The translations under genes were made by a program, and so were the position numbers. From the NCBI RefSeq assembly GCF_028369135.1, contig NZ_JAPWHW010000009.1, positions 1 to 64,000 on the forward strand: DNA of 64,000 bases, given 5' to 3'. Origin of the DNA: Roseovarius sp. ZX-A-9 (lineage in GTDB: Bacteria; Pseudomonadota; Alphaproteobacteria; Rhodobacterales; Rhodobacteraceae). This document shows, in pieces, positions 46,853 to 56,885 of this stretch (position 1 is its first letter; each line of letters begins with the position of its first letter). The notes beneath the pieces were generated by a model that was not told the DNA's origin, did not search any database, and saw nothing but the letters and a program-made list of their open reading frames with translations.

Positions 46853-48595
46853 TCAGGAGGCCTGATGCCGGGTGCGCTGGCGGCTGGAGCGTTTGCGAAA
46901 ATCGAGATCAGGCAATGCCAGATGGGTCGCAAGGCAGGGAAAGGGATCAGCCGCATTCGGAATGTCGGAGGCGTTCAGGAAATATTTCTGGAAGCTCGGA
47001 TGTGTCGCCGTCTCGATATTTCGGATGGTCCGCACCGCGCCCTCGATCCGGTGGCGTGCGCTCACATCAAGAAGCGCCATGCATGCGCCGCTGCCTGCGG
47101 CATTGCCAACGGCGGTCACCTTGTCGAAGGCGCAATCGGGGATCAGCCCCAGCACGATTGCGTGTTTCGGCGAGATGTGGCTGCCGAATGCACCGGCAAG
47201 AACGATCCTGTCGACCGTCTGCACGGCGGATTCGTCCATCAGCAGGCGAATGCTGGCATAGAGCGCGGCCTTTGCCATCTGCACCTCGCGAACATCGTTA
47301 TTGGTAAAGCAGATGTTGGCGGCGTCGTACAAGGACACCGAATATGTCCGACCATCCAGAAAGCACTGCGCGCATCCGGTTTCCTCGGGGCTTCCGATGC
47401 GCCCTGTCTGGTCGATGAGACCTGCCATGCGCATTTCCGCGACAAGCTCGATCACACCCGAACCGCAGATGCCCGTAACGCCGATGTCGCTGATGGAAGC
47501 CGCGAAGGCCGGATCGTCTGACCAGACTTCGGATCCGATGACCCTGAAGCGGATCCGCTTGCTGACAGGATCAATGCGGACGGTCTCGATCGCGCCGGGG
47601 GCCGCGCGCTGCCCGTGGGTTATCTCGGCCCCTTCGAGGGCCGGACCGGTCGGAGACGAGGAGGCAACAATGCCAGAGGCGTTGCCCAGGAAAATCTCTG
47701 CATTGGTGCCGATATCGACAATCAGGCTGAGGGCCTTGCTGGCCTCGGGGGTCTCACTCAGCAATACCGCAGCGGCATCTGCGCCGACATGGTTGCCAAC
47801 AGCCGGCAGCAGATAGACCTGCGCGCGCGCATGGATGGGTAGCCCCACGTCGCGGGCGGCAACACGAAGGGCATTCGAGGTGGCAAAGGTAAACGGCGCC
47901 TGGCCCAGTTCCACCGGATCGAACCCCAGATATAGGTGATGCATGATCGGGTTGCACACGACTGTGGCATCCAGCACGTGATCCGCAGGGACACCACAAT
48001 TTGCGGTCAAATGCCCGACCAGTTGGCGCACCCCGTCCCGAACCGCAGCGGTCATGTCCAGATGCGTGCCGGGATGCATCATCGAATGGCTGACCCGTGT
48101 CATGACATCCGCACCATAAGTGACCTGCGGATTGACGATTTCGGCGGCGGCAAGAACATCGCCGGTTGCGAGGTCACACAGATAGGCCATGATCGTGGTC
48201 GATCCAATGTCGACGGCAATCCCGCAGGCGACGGGTGCCGTCGTGCCCGGCCAAATGTCGATAAGTTCGGGATTGCGGCGCTGGTCGCCCAGCCGGATCA
48301 CGCAGGTCACGCGCCAGCCATTGGCGCGCAGCTTTGCTTGCAGGGATGCCAGAACTTCAATCCCGACATCCGGCTCAAGACCGGAGCTTTGAGCGAGTGC
48401 CGCTGTCAGGCGTTCAAGGTCGCCGAGCGTGTGCGTATTATCAGGGGGTGGGACCACCACTTCGATCAGCCTGATCGACGGGTTGACGGGAAATTGCTTC
48501 CTTTCAACCTGTTTGCAGACAACGCCCTGTGTCGCCGGGACAAGTCTGGGCTGCTTTTTCAGTGGCAACCGGGCCATTTCCGAGGCGTCTTCCAT
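46853..48595 (-). CDS. ASKHA-fold corrinoid-activator-like protein without its ferredoxin domain
   Basis: 580 residues. The C-terminal 480 form an ASKHA ATPase domain of the DUF4445/RamA type: phosphate-1 motif DIGSTTIMAYL, phosphate-2 motif LIVDIGTNAEIFLG, adenosine motif RIVLAGAFGS. Such proteins usually reactivate corrinoid proteins with a 2Fe-2S ferredoxin domain at the N terminus (about 680 residues in total). Here the N terminus begins MEDASEMARL and reaches the linker region (CKQVERKQFPVNPSIRLIEV) at once. The upstream frame adds no cysteine cluster. No corrinoid methyltransferase gene is in the window. Confidence 0.8.
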   Translation of the reverse strand: MEDASEMARLPLKKQPRLVPATQGVVCKQVERKQFPVNPSIRLIEVVVPPPDNTHTLGDLERLTAALAQSSGLEPDVGIEVLASLQAKLRANGWRVTCVIRLGDQRRNPELIDIWPGTTAPVACGIAVDIGSTTIMAYLCDLATGDVLAAAEIVNPQVTYGADVMTRVSHSMMHPGTHLDMTAAVRDGVRQLVGHLTANCGVPADHVLDATVVCNPIMHHLYLGFDPVELGQAPFTFATSNALRVAARDVGLPIHARAQVYLLPAVGNHVGADAAAVLLSETPEASKALSLIVDIGTNAEIFLGNASGIVASSSPTGPALEGAEITHGQRAAPGAIETVRIDPVSKRIRFRVIGSEVWSDDPAFAASISDIGVTGICGSGVIELVAEMRMAGLIDQTGRIGSPEETGCAQCFLDGRTYSVSLYDAANICFTNNDVREVQMAKAALYASIRLLMDESAVQTVDRIVLAGAFGSHISPKHAIVLGLIPDCAFDKVTAVGNAAGSGACMALLDVSARHRIEGAVRTIRNIETATHPSFQKYFLNASDIPNAADPFPCLATHLALPDLDFRKRSSRQRTRHQAS

Positions 48596-48851
48596 CTCCG
48601 TCTTCCCTGTTTTGCAGCGGGTCAGGAAGCGACCCCTCTGGCCGGTCCCCCGTGGGAGCCGAAAATTCGGGCCTGACGCGCCGTGGTTGGCGGCGCGCGC
48701 ATTGATACTGTCATAGATGATTAATAGGTATTGTAAATGCCAATTATGGCGCGCTGCGTCTAACAGGGGGCGCGTATGCCCGTTGCCGTGAGTAAGCGTT
48801 TGCAGGATCTGGTGTCATCCCTGCTGGCCTTCTGGCCCGAGGGGCAGGGAT

Positions 48852-48876
48852 ACCGGAGCGTTGAAAGCGCTCCGGT
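48852..48876. terminator. Strong hairpin downstream of aspC
   Basis: ACCGGAGCG-TTGAAAG-CGCTCCGGT is a perfect 9-bp stem with a 7-nt loop, 22 bp past the aspC stop. A second inverted repeat, ATCCCTGC...GCAGGGAT, abuts it at 48817-48851. Neither is followed by a T run, so it may act as an mRNA-end stabiliser rather than a classical terminator. The rest of 48596-48897 shows no gene. Confidence 0.45.
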
Positions 48877-48897
48877 TGGATGTAGGTGGCTCGCGCC

Positions 48898-50118
<1,221 letters not shown>

Positions 50119-50182
50119 TCATGGCTCGCAATGTCTTAGGTTGCGCTGGAAGGTGGATCAAGGATGATCGCCAGAAAGGACG

Positions 50183-50587
50183 ATGATGACTGCAATAGCA
50201 CTCGATGGTTGGTATCACCCGGATGCAACCACATTCGGCGACCGCTTGGCGGGCGCCCGTGAACAGGCCGGAATGACCCAAGGGGAACTGGCAAAGCGTC
50301 TGGGCGTCAAGAAGAAGACGATGGAAGATTGGGAGAATGATCATTCCGAGCCGCGGGCCAACCGTTTGTCGATGATGGCCGGTTTGTTGAACGTATCGAT
50401 CAGTTGGCTGCTGACCGGGCAGGGCGACGGCCCCAGCGAACCCGAGGGGGCGGTATTGTCGCGCACCGCGTCGGGACTTTTGAGCGAAGTGCGCGAGATC
50501 AGCGTGCAGATGCGTCTGGCCTCCGAGCGGCTTGTTCGGGTCGAGAAAGAGCTGCAAGCTCTCATGCGAGAGCCCGAGATTGCCTGA
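50183..50587 (+). CDS. XRE-type helix-turn-helix regulator
   Basis: 134 residues: an N-terminal Cro/C1-type HTH (RLAGAREQAGMTQGELAKRLGVKKKTMEDWEN) and a helical C-terminal tail that could dimerise (SEVREISVQMRLASERLVRVEKELQALM). GAAAGGA lies before the ATG. Divergent from aspC and overlaps the sdhE start by 8 bp, so transcribed with sdhE. The target is unknown. Confidence 0.88.
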   Translation: MMTAIALDGWYHPDATTFGDRLAGAREQAGMTQGELAKRLGVKKKTMEDWENDHSEPRANRLSMMAGLLNVSISWLLTGQGDGPSEPEGAVLSRTASGLLSEVREISVQMRLASERLVRVEKELQALMREPEIA

Positions 50588-50846
50588 GGAAACCCGCGCG
50601 ATCAGGTTGCGGCGACTGGGCATGCGTTCGATCCGTCGCGGGACCAAGGAAATGGATATCGTGCTGTCGCGTTACGCGGCGGCACGGCTGGAGTCGTTGA
50701 GCTCCGAGATGCTGGATCTCTACGAGGCATTTCTGGAGGAAAACGATCAGGATCTCTATCAATGGGTTTCGGGGCAGGTTGCCCCACCCGAGCGGTTCCG
50801 GGAGTTGAACGACGACATCATCCGGTACGGCGCGGCGGCAAAATAG
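50580..50846 (+). CDS. sdhE: FAD assembly factor SdhE
   Basis: Promotes covalent FAD attachment to succinate dehydrogenase. 88 residues, with the family RGxxE motif in RRGTKEMDIVLSRYA and the acidic end LYEAFLEENDQDLYQWVSGQ. The TTG at 50580 gives a normal SdhE N terminus (LPEETRAIRLRRLGMRS). It overlaps the stop of the XRE gene; the ATG at 50622 would cut off the first helix. Confidence 0.88.
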   Translation: MPEETRAIRLRRLGMRSIRRGTKEMDIVLSRYAAARLESLSSEMLDLYEAFLEENDQDLYQWVSGQVAPPERFRELNDDIIRYGAAAK

Positions 50847-50938
50847 GTCGCATTTTAGGTTCTGACGTCAGGGTTTAACCGATTGTTGGGCATTTTCGAT
50901 CAGGGTCACTCTCCAAGCGGTTTCGCACGGAGATGACA

Positions 50939-51439
50939 ATGAGCTTGCACGACACCCTGACGCCCCCCGGCAACGAACATGTGTTCATGACCGGCTATCT
51001 GGATGCCCTTGCACTGGTTGAACGGCTGCACCGGTTGTTGCTCGACGTGATCAAGGATGAATTCGAGCGCGTCGGCATTCTGGACATCAATGCGGTTCAG
51101 GCGCTGCTGATGTTCAACATCGGTGATAACGAAGTGACCGCTGGCGAGCTTAAATCGCGCGGCTACTATCAGGGCAGCAACGTCAGCTACAATCTCAAGA
51201 AACTGGTCGAGATGGGCTATATGCACCATCAGCGCTGCGAGATTGATCGTCGCTCGGTTCGGGTCCGCCTGACCCAGAAGGGGCGCGAGATACGCGATAT
51301 CATTGCCGGCCTGTTCGAGCGGCACGCCGAGGGGTTGCAGGGCAAGGGGGTGCTGGGCACTGACGGCATAGACCAGATCGCCACCGCCCTGCGCCGGGTC
51401 GAGCGGTACTGGAGCGATCAGATCCGCTACATTTACTGA
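50939..51439 (+). CDS. MarR family winged-helix regulator
   Basis: 166 residues. The wHTH has INAVQALLMFNIGDNEVTAGELKSRG then GSNVSYNLKKLVEMGYMHHQRCEIDRRSVRVRLTQKG, with the MarR DRR motif. It resembles the alphaproteobacterial LdtR-like subgroup. ATG 50939 has GGAG 6 bp upstream; ATG 50933 is an alternative. Ligand and targets unknown. Convergent with the DUF1194 pair, 5 bp apart. Confidence 0.88.
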   Translation: MSLHDTLTPPGNEHVFMTGYLDALALVERLHRLLLDVIKDEFERVGILDINAVQALLMFNIGDNEVTAGELKSRGYYQGSNVSYNLKKLVEMGYMHHQRCEIDRRSVRVRLTQKGREIRDIIAGLFERHAEGLQGKGVLGTDGIDQIATALRRVERYWSDQIRYIY

Positions 51440-51444
51440 TGTCC

Positions 51445-52173
51445 CTACGGTGCGGCACGCGGATTTTTCTGCGCGGTGAGCTTCGAGACGGTCATCGCCT
51501 GGACTTCGCGCAGCAGCTTGCGCGTCATGGCCTTTTCGAAGTCGTCAAAATCCGCCGTGGTTTCGATAAAGCTTCCGGGGCCGCGAATCACCTGGCTCAG
51601 GTAATAGTGTGCCAGCGTTTTCGCTTGGCTGAGATCCTTGTCGGTGTTGTCGCGTCCAGAGGGGTTGACCACCAGCCCGTTGATCTTGATCCGCCCGTCG
51701 CGCGGAAAACTGCCGGGATGTGGCCCCGCATTGGACGGCCCATCGCCCGAGATATCCAGCGTATGCTGCCAGCATTCTGCGCGTTGGTTCAGCAGCGCCG
51801 CGCCAAAGTCGATCGCCGCGCCGATGGCGGTGGACGGGTCGTCGAACCTGAGCGTGCTGGACCGAAGCCGCGCTGCCACCAGCGCGGTATCCTGGCGAGT
51901 GCGAAGCGTTGTCCAGTCCAGCAACAGATATTGCTGCGAGGGCGCGCCCCATTGAAAGATGGCAAGCTCCACATGCGCGCGGGGCTGGGCAAACAGCGCG
52001 GCCTGCACCGCCTCCGCTTCCAGTGCGGCGGCCACCCCATCAAGCTGCAGCCGGTACTCACGGGCATCGACCGAACCGGAAACATCCAGCCCCAGCACCA
52101 GCGCAAGGCGGCAGGCCGCCCCGGCGGGCGCGGCACAAAGGCAGAGCCCGCACAGAAGGGGGATCAGCCTCAT
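51445..52173 (-). CDS. DUF1194 protein, secreted VWA-like (copy 1)
   Basis: 242 residues with a signal peptide (MRLIPLLCGLCLCAAPAGA). The core has a von Willebrand A-like start with a MIDAS-type motif DVSGSVDAREY and a later DISGDGPSN segment, the DUF1194 layout. It is a paralogue of the gene at 52170, which it overlaps by 4 bp. Function unknown; probably a periplasmic or exported adhesion- or binding-type protein. Confidence 0.85.
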   Translation of the reverse strand: MRLIPLLCGLCLCAAPAGAACRLALVLGLDVSGSVDAREYRLQLDGVAAALEAEAVQAALFAQPRAHVELAIFQWGAPSQQYLLLDWTTLRTRQDTALVAARLRSSTLRFDDPSTAIGAAIDFGAALLNQRAECWQHTLDISGDGPSNAGPHPGSFPRDGRIKINGLVVNPSGRDNTDKDLSQAKTLAHYYLSQVIRGPGSFIETTADFDDFEKAMTRKLLREVQAMTVSKLTAQKNPRAAP

Positions 52174-52907
52174 CCGTGCGGCCCGGCCTCCGCGATGCCG
52201 GGCGGGTTATGCACCGCGCCCAGCATGATGTCGCTGATTTCGCGGAGCAGTTTGCGGGTCATCGCATTGCGGAAATCGGCGAATCCGTTCGCCGTCTCAA
52301 GGAATGCGCCGGGGCCGTGCAGGACTTCGCTGAGATAGAAAGCGAACACATCGGGGTCGTCTCCGAGTATCACCAGCCCGTTCACCACCACATCGCGAAA
52401 CGGAAAGTGCCGGTAGGCATTGCCGGGGCGAAAGCCGTAATTGTTCACCCCGTCGCCGGACATGTCGATCACGCGCCGGGTGCAGGCAGGGCTGCGTTCC
52501 ATCACCGACGCGCCGTAGGCCAGTGCCTGTCCGACCGAGGTGGGGAAATTGTCATGACTGCGTTTCATTTGCCCCAGCGCCAGCACCGCGCGGTCGATGT
52601 CGCCGTGACTGCGCAGCAAGGTCCAGTCGAGATGCAGTTTCTGTTGGTAGTGACCGGACCATTCATAGACCGCCAGCGCCACATCGCCCGGCGCGCCTTC
52701 CAGGATGGCGGCCCGGACGTCAGCCGAATCGAGCGCCGCCGCCAACCCCAGCCGTTGCAGGTCATATTCGGCCGCATCCACCGAGGCCGACACATCCAGC
52801 GCCAGGATCAGCGCAAGCCGACACTCGGCCTGCGCCACTCCGGACCAGAGCAGCCCCAGAAGGCATGCAAGCCTTACCAATGCCCGGTGTTTTGCATGCT
52901 TGCCCAC
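52170..52907 (-). CDS. DUF1194 protein, secreted VWA-like (copy 2)
   Basis: 245 residues with a signal peptide ending at AQA. It shares with copy 1 the blocks LALILALDVSASVDAAEYDLQ, MSGDGVNNYG and a C-terminal segment ending in MTRKLLREIS. It has DVSAS in place of DVSGS. Its start overlaps the end of the upstream gloA by 34 bp, so the three genes form one transcript. Function unknown. Confidence 0.85.
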   Translation of the reverse strand: MGKHAKHRALVRLACLLGLLWSGVAQAECRLALILALDVSASVDAAEYDLQRLGLAAALDSADVRAAILEGAPGDVALAVYEWSGHYQQKLHLDWTLLRSHGDIDRAVLALGQMKRSHDNFPTSVGQALAYGASVMERSPACTRRVIDMSGDGVNNYGFRPGNAYRHFPFRDVVVNGLVILGDDPDVFAFYLSEVLHGPGAFLETANGFADFRNAMTRKLLREISDIMLGAVHNPPGIAEAGPHG

Positions 52908-53302
52908 GGTTCTTGCGGGGGCAGCGCGTCGCCTTCCTGCAGCAGCTCGATCGAAATGTTGTCAGGGCTGCGCACGAAGGCCATATACCCGTCGCGCGGC
53001 GGTCTGTTGATGGTCACGCCATTGTCCATAAGATGCTGGCACATCTCGTAGATGTTGCTGACCTCGTATGCCAGATGGCCGAAATGGCGGCTGTCGTCGG
53101 GCAGTGCATCGTCGCCGTCCCAATTGTAAGTCAGTTCGACCGGGCATTCCTCTTGCCCATCGGGGGCCATGAAAATAAGGGTGAACCGCCCGCCTTCATT
53201 TTCCATGCGGCGGGTCTCTTTCAGCCCCAGAAGGTTATAAAAGGCGATGGATGCCTCGAGATCTTTGACGCGCACCATGGTGTGCAAGTATCGAACTTTC
53301 AT
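52874..53302 (-). CDS. gloA: Lactoylglutathione lyase (glyoxalase I)
   Basis: Converts the methylglyoxal-glutathione adduct to lactoylglutathione. 142 residues of the VOC fold: [24 protein letters not shown], ending with a metal-ligand Glu in SIELLQEG. Nickel/zinc-type ligands are visible as His (LHTMVRV), Glu (VELTYNW), His (HFGHLAYEV) and Glu. ATG 53302 is at the family start. Confidence 0.92.
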   Translation of the reverse strand: MKVRYLHTMVRVKDLEASIAFYNLLGLKETRRMENEGGRFTLIFMAPDGQEECPVELTYNWDGDDALPDDSRHFGHLAYEVSNIYEMCQHLMDNGVTINRPPRDGYMAFVRSPDNISIELLQEGDALPPQEPWASMQNTGHW

Positions 53303-53448
53303 CGGTGGTACTCCTGTTTTGCGTGTTGCCTCTGAGTCTAGGGGCAATTGCGGTGCCGTCTACCCCCGGTTACCGGCATGATCAAACTTGTGATCCTGCA
53401 AGCCGCCGGGTAACTCTGGACCAAAGCGCAGAGCCTCGGGGGGCAAGA

Positions 53449-54282
53449 GTGCAGCAATATCACGACGTATTGAGAACTGTTCTGACCGAGGGCGTGCGGT
53501 CCAGCGACCGTACCGGCACTGGCACCATATCGCATTTTGGCGTGCAGAGCCGCTACCGGATGGCTGATGGGTTTCCGCTGGTGACGACGAAAAAGTTGCA
53601 TCTGCGCTCGATCATACATGAATTGCTGTGGTTCCTGTCGGGGGACACCAATATCGGCTACCTCAAGGATAACGGCGTTTCTATCTGGGATGAATGGGCC
53701 GATGAGAACGGTGATCTCGGCCCGGTTTACGGCGCGCAATGGCGGCGCTTTCCGGCGCTGGGTGCGGCGGCGGGCGTGGTGGACGGCGGGCCGGTGTTTC
53801 GCGCCCGTACCATTGACCAGATCGAGGATCTGCTGACACTGATACGGAAAAGCCCGGACAGCCGCCGGATGATTGTGTCGGCATGGAACCCCGGCGATGT
53901 GCCGCAGATGGCGCTGCCGCCGTGCCATACGATGTGGCAGGTGCGGATCACGGGCGGCAAGCTGCATCTGCAACTCTACCAGCGCTCGGCCGACATGTTC
54001 CTTGGCGTGCCGTTCAACATCGCCTCCTATGCGCTCTTGCTGCATATGCTGGCGCATGTAACCGGGTATGAACCAGGCGATTTCGTGCATACGCTGGGCG
54101 ACGCGCATATCTATCTCAACCATATGGAACAGGTGGAAAAACAATTGGCGCGTACGCCCAAGCCGCTGCCGCAACTGCGGATTACTCGCGATGTCAGTTC
54201 GCTGTTTGATTTTCGTTACGACGATTTCGAGATCACCGGGTATGATCCCGATCCGGGCATTCGTGCCCCGGTGGCGGTCTGA
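53449..54282 (+). CDS. thyA: Thymidylate synthase
   Basis: Methylates dUMP to dTMP using methylene-THF. 277 residues. The catalytic Cys159 lies in [12 protein letters not shown], the dUMP-phosphate arginine in RSSDRTGTG, and [13 protein letters not shown] is near the C terminus. The GTG at 53449 is chosen because it gives the normal start [11 protein letters not shown]; the frame upstream to 53305 is not family-like. The stop overlaps folA (TGATG). Confidence 0.95.
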   Translation: MQQYHDVLRTVLTEGVRSSDRTGTGTISHFGVQSRYRMADGFPLVTTKKLHLRSIIHELLWFLSGDTNIGYLKDNGVSIWDEWADENGDLGPVYGAQWRRFPALGAAAGVVDGGPVFRARTIDQIEDLLTLIRKSPDSRRMIVSAWNPGDVPQMALPPCHTMWQVRITGGKLHLQLYQRSADMFLGVPFNIASYALLLHMLAHVTGYEPGDFVHTLGDAHIYLNHMEQVEKQLARTPKPLPQLRITRDVSSLFDFRYDDFEITGYDPDPGIRAPVAV

Positions 54283-54761
54283 TGCTGTCGCTCGTCGTCG
54301 CCCGCGACCGGAACGGGGCCATCGGCAAGGACGGGGATATCCCCTGGCATGCGCCAGAGGACTTGGCGTTCTTTCAGCGCGAAACCACTGGCGGCGCGAT
54401 CATCATGGGACGCAATACATGGGAGAGCCTGCCCTACAAGCCATTGAAAAACCGTCTGAACATCGTCGTATCGTCACGTGATATCGACGGTGCTGAGCGG
54501 TTTGGTTCGGTGCGCGAAGCGCTGGAATTCGCCGTGTCAAAGGGGCATGCACGCCTTTACGGGATCGGCGGTGCGGGCATTTACCGGGAGATGATCGGGA
54601 GCGCGGACCGGCTTCTGATCACCGAGGTCGATCTGGAAGTGGACGCCCCCGATACGTTTTTCCCGCAACTCGAAGCCTCCGATTGGATCGAGACATCGCG
54701 GCAGGTGCTGCGCGCGGGCGATCCGCGCTGTACATTGGTCGAACTGATGCGGGCCCGTTGA
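54282..54761 (+). CDS. folA: Dihydrofolate reductase
   Basis: Regenerates tetrahydrofolate from the dihydrofolate made by ThyA. 159 residues: LSLVVARDRNGAIGKDGDIPWHAPED at the start, then MGRNTWESLPYKPLKNR, then GGAGIYREM. Its ATG overlaps the thyA stop by 1 bp, giving coupled translation of the two partner enzymes. Confidence 0.95.
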   Translation: MLSLVVARDRNGAIGKDGDIPWHAPEDLAFFQRETTGGAIIMGRNTWESLPYKPLKNRLNIVVSSRDIDGAERFGSVREALEFAVSKGHARLYGIGGAGIYREMIGSADRLLITEVDLEVDAPDTFFPQLEASDWIETSRQVLRAGDPRCTLVELMRAR

Positions 54762-54892
54762 TGACGCGATATCGCCCACATGCGTTCATGCCCGGTTGCG
54801 CTCGGACCCGTGTTCCATTTAAATCGCCATCTCGCAGCGGCGCAGGCGCTGTCGCGCGCCATTCCCGATAGACAAGCGAAAGTGAGCCCAGA

Positions 54893-55477
54893 ATGTTTTC
54901 CATCGCCAAATCCATCCTCCGGGGACCTGTCGGCATCTGGCTGATCTGTGCAGGTCTTGCTGCATCGGCCAGCGCGCAAGAGGCGGAGCAGCCGAAGCGG
55001 ACAACAGAAGTCTTCGGTGACTGGGTCGTGGAATGTGTTGCACCTCCGGCCAAAGAGGGCAGCACGGAAAAGCCGCGCGAACAGTGCGAAATGCGAACAC
55101 AGGTCACGGTGCGCGGTGACGACGATGTGGAACGTCCGCTCATCCAGATGGGAATCGGCCAGCTGGGGTTGGACAAGGATTTCTGGATCGTGGTTCAGAC
55201 GCCGCTCAAAGTGTTGTTGCAGGAAGGCGTGGAAATCGTCCTGAACGCTGCCGAAGGCGATGACCCAGATGCGGGCGAAGCGCTTGCTCAGTCGCATTTT
55301 CTGTACTGCCAGCAGACCCATTGCGTTTCGCAGGGGTTGATGAAGCCGGCGGAATTGGATGCGCTGGCAGGGGCCGACGGCGCGCGGGTGATTTTCGTCG
55401 CGTTTCCCGAGAAAAAGCTGGAAATTCCGGTATCGCTTGACGGAATGTCGGCAGCCTTGGCGGCGTTGAAAAAATAA
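54893..55477 (+). CDS. IalB-like (invasion-associated locus B) protein
   Basis: 194 residues with a signal peptide ending SASA. The mature part has the IalB-like pattern: FGDWVVECVAP, a Cys pair (EQCEMRTQV), and a Cys doublet (LYCQQTHCVSQGL) near the middle. Members of the family are periplasmic or outer-membrane-associated; those in pathogens aid host-cell invasion, but in this free-living lineage the role is unknown. Confidence 0.85.
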   Translation: MFSIAKSILRGPVGIWLICAGLAASASAQEAEQPKRTTEVFGDWVVECVAPPAKEGSTEKPREQCEMRTQVTVRGDDDVERPLIQMGIGQLGLDKDFWIVVQTPLKVLLQEGVEIVLNAAEGDDPDAGEALAQSHFLYCQQTHCVSQGLMKPAELDALAGADGARVIFVAFPEKKLEIPVSLDGMSAALAALKK

Positions 55478-55486
55478 CCCGCGAAA

Positions 55487-56251
55487 TCAGCCGGCACGAT
55501 CCAGCCAGGCCCGCACCGTCGCCTCGAATGCGCGCGGTTCTTCCGCGTGCAACCAGTGACCGGCCCCGGGCAGTTTGACGAATCGAGCCTTGGGGAAGAG
55601 GCGCTTGATCTCGGGTCGGTGTTCGGGTTGCACGTAGTCGGATTGACCGCCGGTCAGAAACAGCGCCGGTCGTTCGAATGAGGTGTCGATTTGGGGAAAT
55701 CCCATGATGTCCGGCATCGCCGCCCCCAACGCATCGAGGTTGAGTCGCCAGCGCCCCGCGGCAACGTCCAGCGATTGCAGGAAAAACGGGATGAGCGCCG
55801 GGTCGTCGATCAGCGGTGCCATCCGCTCGGCCGCGTCCGAGCGTTTCTCAAGCCCGGACAAATCGACGGATTTGAGCGCATCAACATAGCGGATCTGGCT
55901 GTGTTCATATGGCACCGGCGCGATGTCCGCGACGATCAGGCGCCCCACCAGATCGGGGTGTTGCAGGGCCAGCGTCATGGCGGCCTTGCCGCCCATGGAA
56001 TGCCCCAGAACGTCGAACGGCCCGTCCTGCACGGCCAGCACCTCGGCCAGGTCAGCGGCCATTTCGGGATAGGTGTGGCTGCTGACCCACGGGCTGGCCC
56101 CATGATTGCGCATGTCCACGGCAATGATCTTGCGGGTGTCTGACAGCCGCTTGGCGATCACGCCCCAGTTGCGGGCCGAGCCGTAGAGGCCATGAGCGAT
56201 CAGCAGACCGGGCAGATCGGAGCGGGTTCCATGTTCGATGAAGTTCAGCAT
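55487..56251 (-). CDS. Alpha/beta hydrolase (YbfF-type esterase)
   Basis: 254 residues with the alpha/beta hydrolase fold. The nucleophile elbow is GHSMGG, the oxyanion area HGLYGSARNW, and the late catalytic His lies in LPGAGHWLHAEEP. It resembles YbfF-like acyl-CoA or ester hydrolases. ATG 56251 (MLNFIEHGTRSDL) is chosen; the longer frame is not family-like. Substrate not decidable. Confidence 0.88.
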   Translation of the reverse strand: MLNFIEHGTRSDLPGLLIAHGLYGSARNWGVIAKRLSDTRKIIAVDMRNHGASPWVSSHTYPEMAADLAEVLAVQDGPFDVLGHSMGGKAAMTLALQHPDLVGRLIVADIAPVPYEHSQIRYVDALKSVDLSGLEKRSDAAERMAPLIDDPALIPFFLQSLDVAAGRWRLNLDALGAAMPDIMGFPQIDTSFERPALFLTGGQSDYVQPEHRPEIKRLFPKARFVKLPGAGHWLHAEEPRAFEATVRAWLDRAG

Positions 56252-56429
56252 GATCCCTAGATAGGCGGTTTGTGCGCAAAGCTGAATGGCCGAATTGCGC
56301 GCCCCCTGAAATCTTTCGACAAGGGCAGGCCAGTGCAGCCCGGAATGCGCGTGGCGCGATTTGCCATGCATTGAGGCTTGTGCGGGCGCGCGGTATGATG
56401 CGCGTGACTGGATGGGCAGGGCTGGAACA

Positions 56430-56804
56430 GTGATCGATCAGGATCGGTTCGCGCGCGATATCGCCGCATTGATGGACAAGCTGGGCGACAGGCTGGGCGT
56501 GCGCGGCGCACGGCTGAGCACGCGGCTGCGCCGGGCAGGGCGACGTCTGCCGAAATCCGGCCATCAGGCAGGTACGGTTCTGGCCGAGGCCGAAAGCTGG
56601 ATGGCAAACCCCAAGCTGCGGATACGTCTGGATGCGGCCCGTATCAATGCGGCGTTGGCCGAGATCAACGGTCAGCTTGACGGTATCGATCCGGCGGACC
56701 GGCGCAAGGGCATGCTGCTGGGCATGGCAGGCGGGATGGTGTTCAACCTGATGCTCGTGGTGGCCGCTTTGATCGCGGTCCTGCGGTGGCGGGGCCTGAT
56801 TTAA
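56430..56804 (+). CDS. Small membrane protein of unknown function
   Basis: About 124 residues. A basic soluble half with two Arg-rich helices (LGVRGARLSTRLRRAGRRLPKSGHQ) and a C-terminal membrane helix (MLLGMAGGMVFNLMLVVAALIAVLRW). The start is uncertain: GTG 56430 or ATG 56412. Divergent from the hydrolase. Followed by a terminator hairpin. Confidence 0.65.
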   Translation: MIDQDRFARDIAALMDKLGDRLGVRGARLSTRLRRAGRRLPKSGHQAGTVLAEAESWMANPKLRIRLDAARINAALAEINGQLDGIDPADRRKGMLLGMAGGMVFNLMLVVAALIAVLRWRGLI

Positions 56805-56850
56805 CGCAACTTGCCCTGATGATCTGTGGTCATGCGCGGACCACCGAAAA

Positions 56851-56877
56851 CGGCGGCACCTTTGGAAGGCGCCGCCG
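56851..56877 (+). terminator. Intrinsic terminator of the small membrane protein
   Basis: CGGCGGCACC and GGCGCCGCCG form a 10-bp stem with one mismatch and a 7-nt loop, followed by CGTTTTGTT. It sits between this gene and the converging glyA. Confidence 0.7.
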
Positions 56878-56885
56878 CGTTTTGT

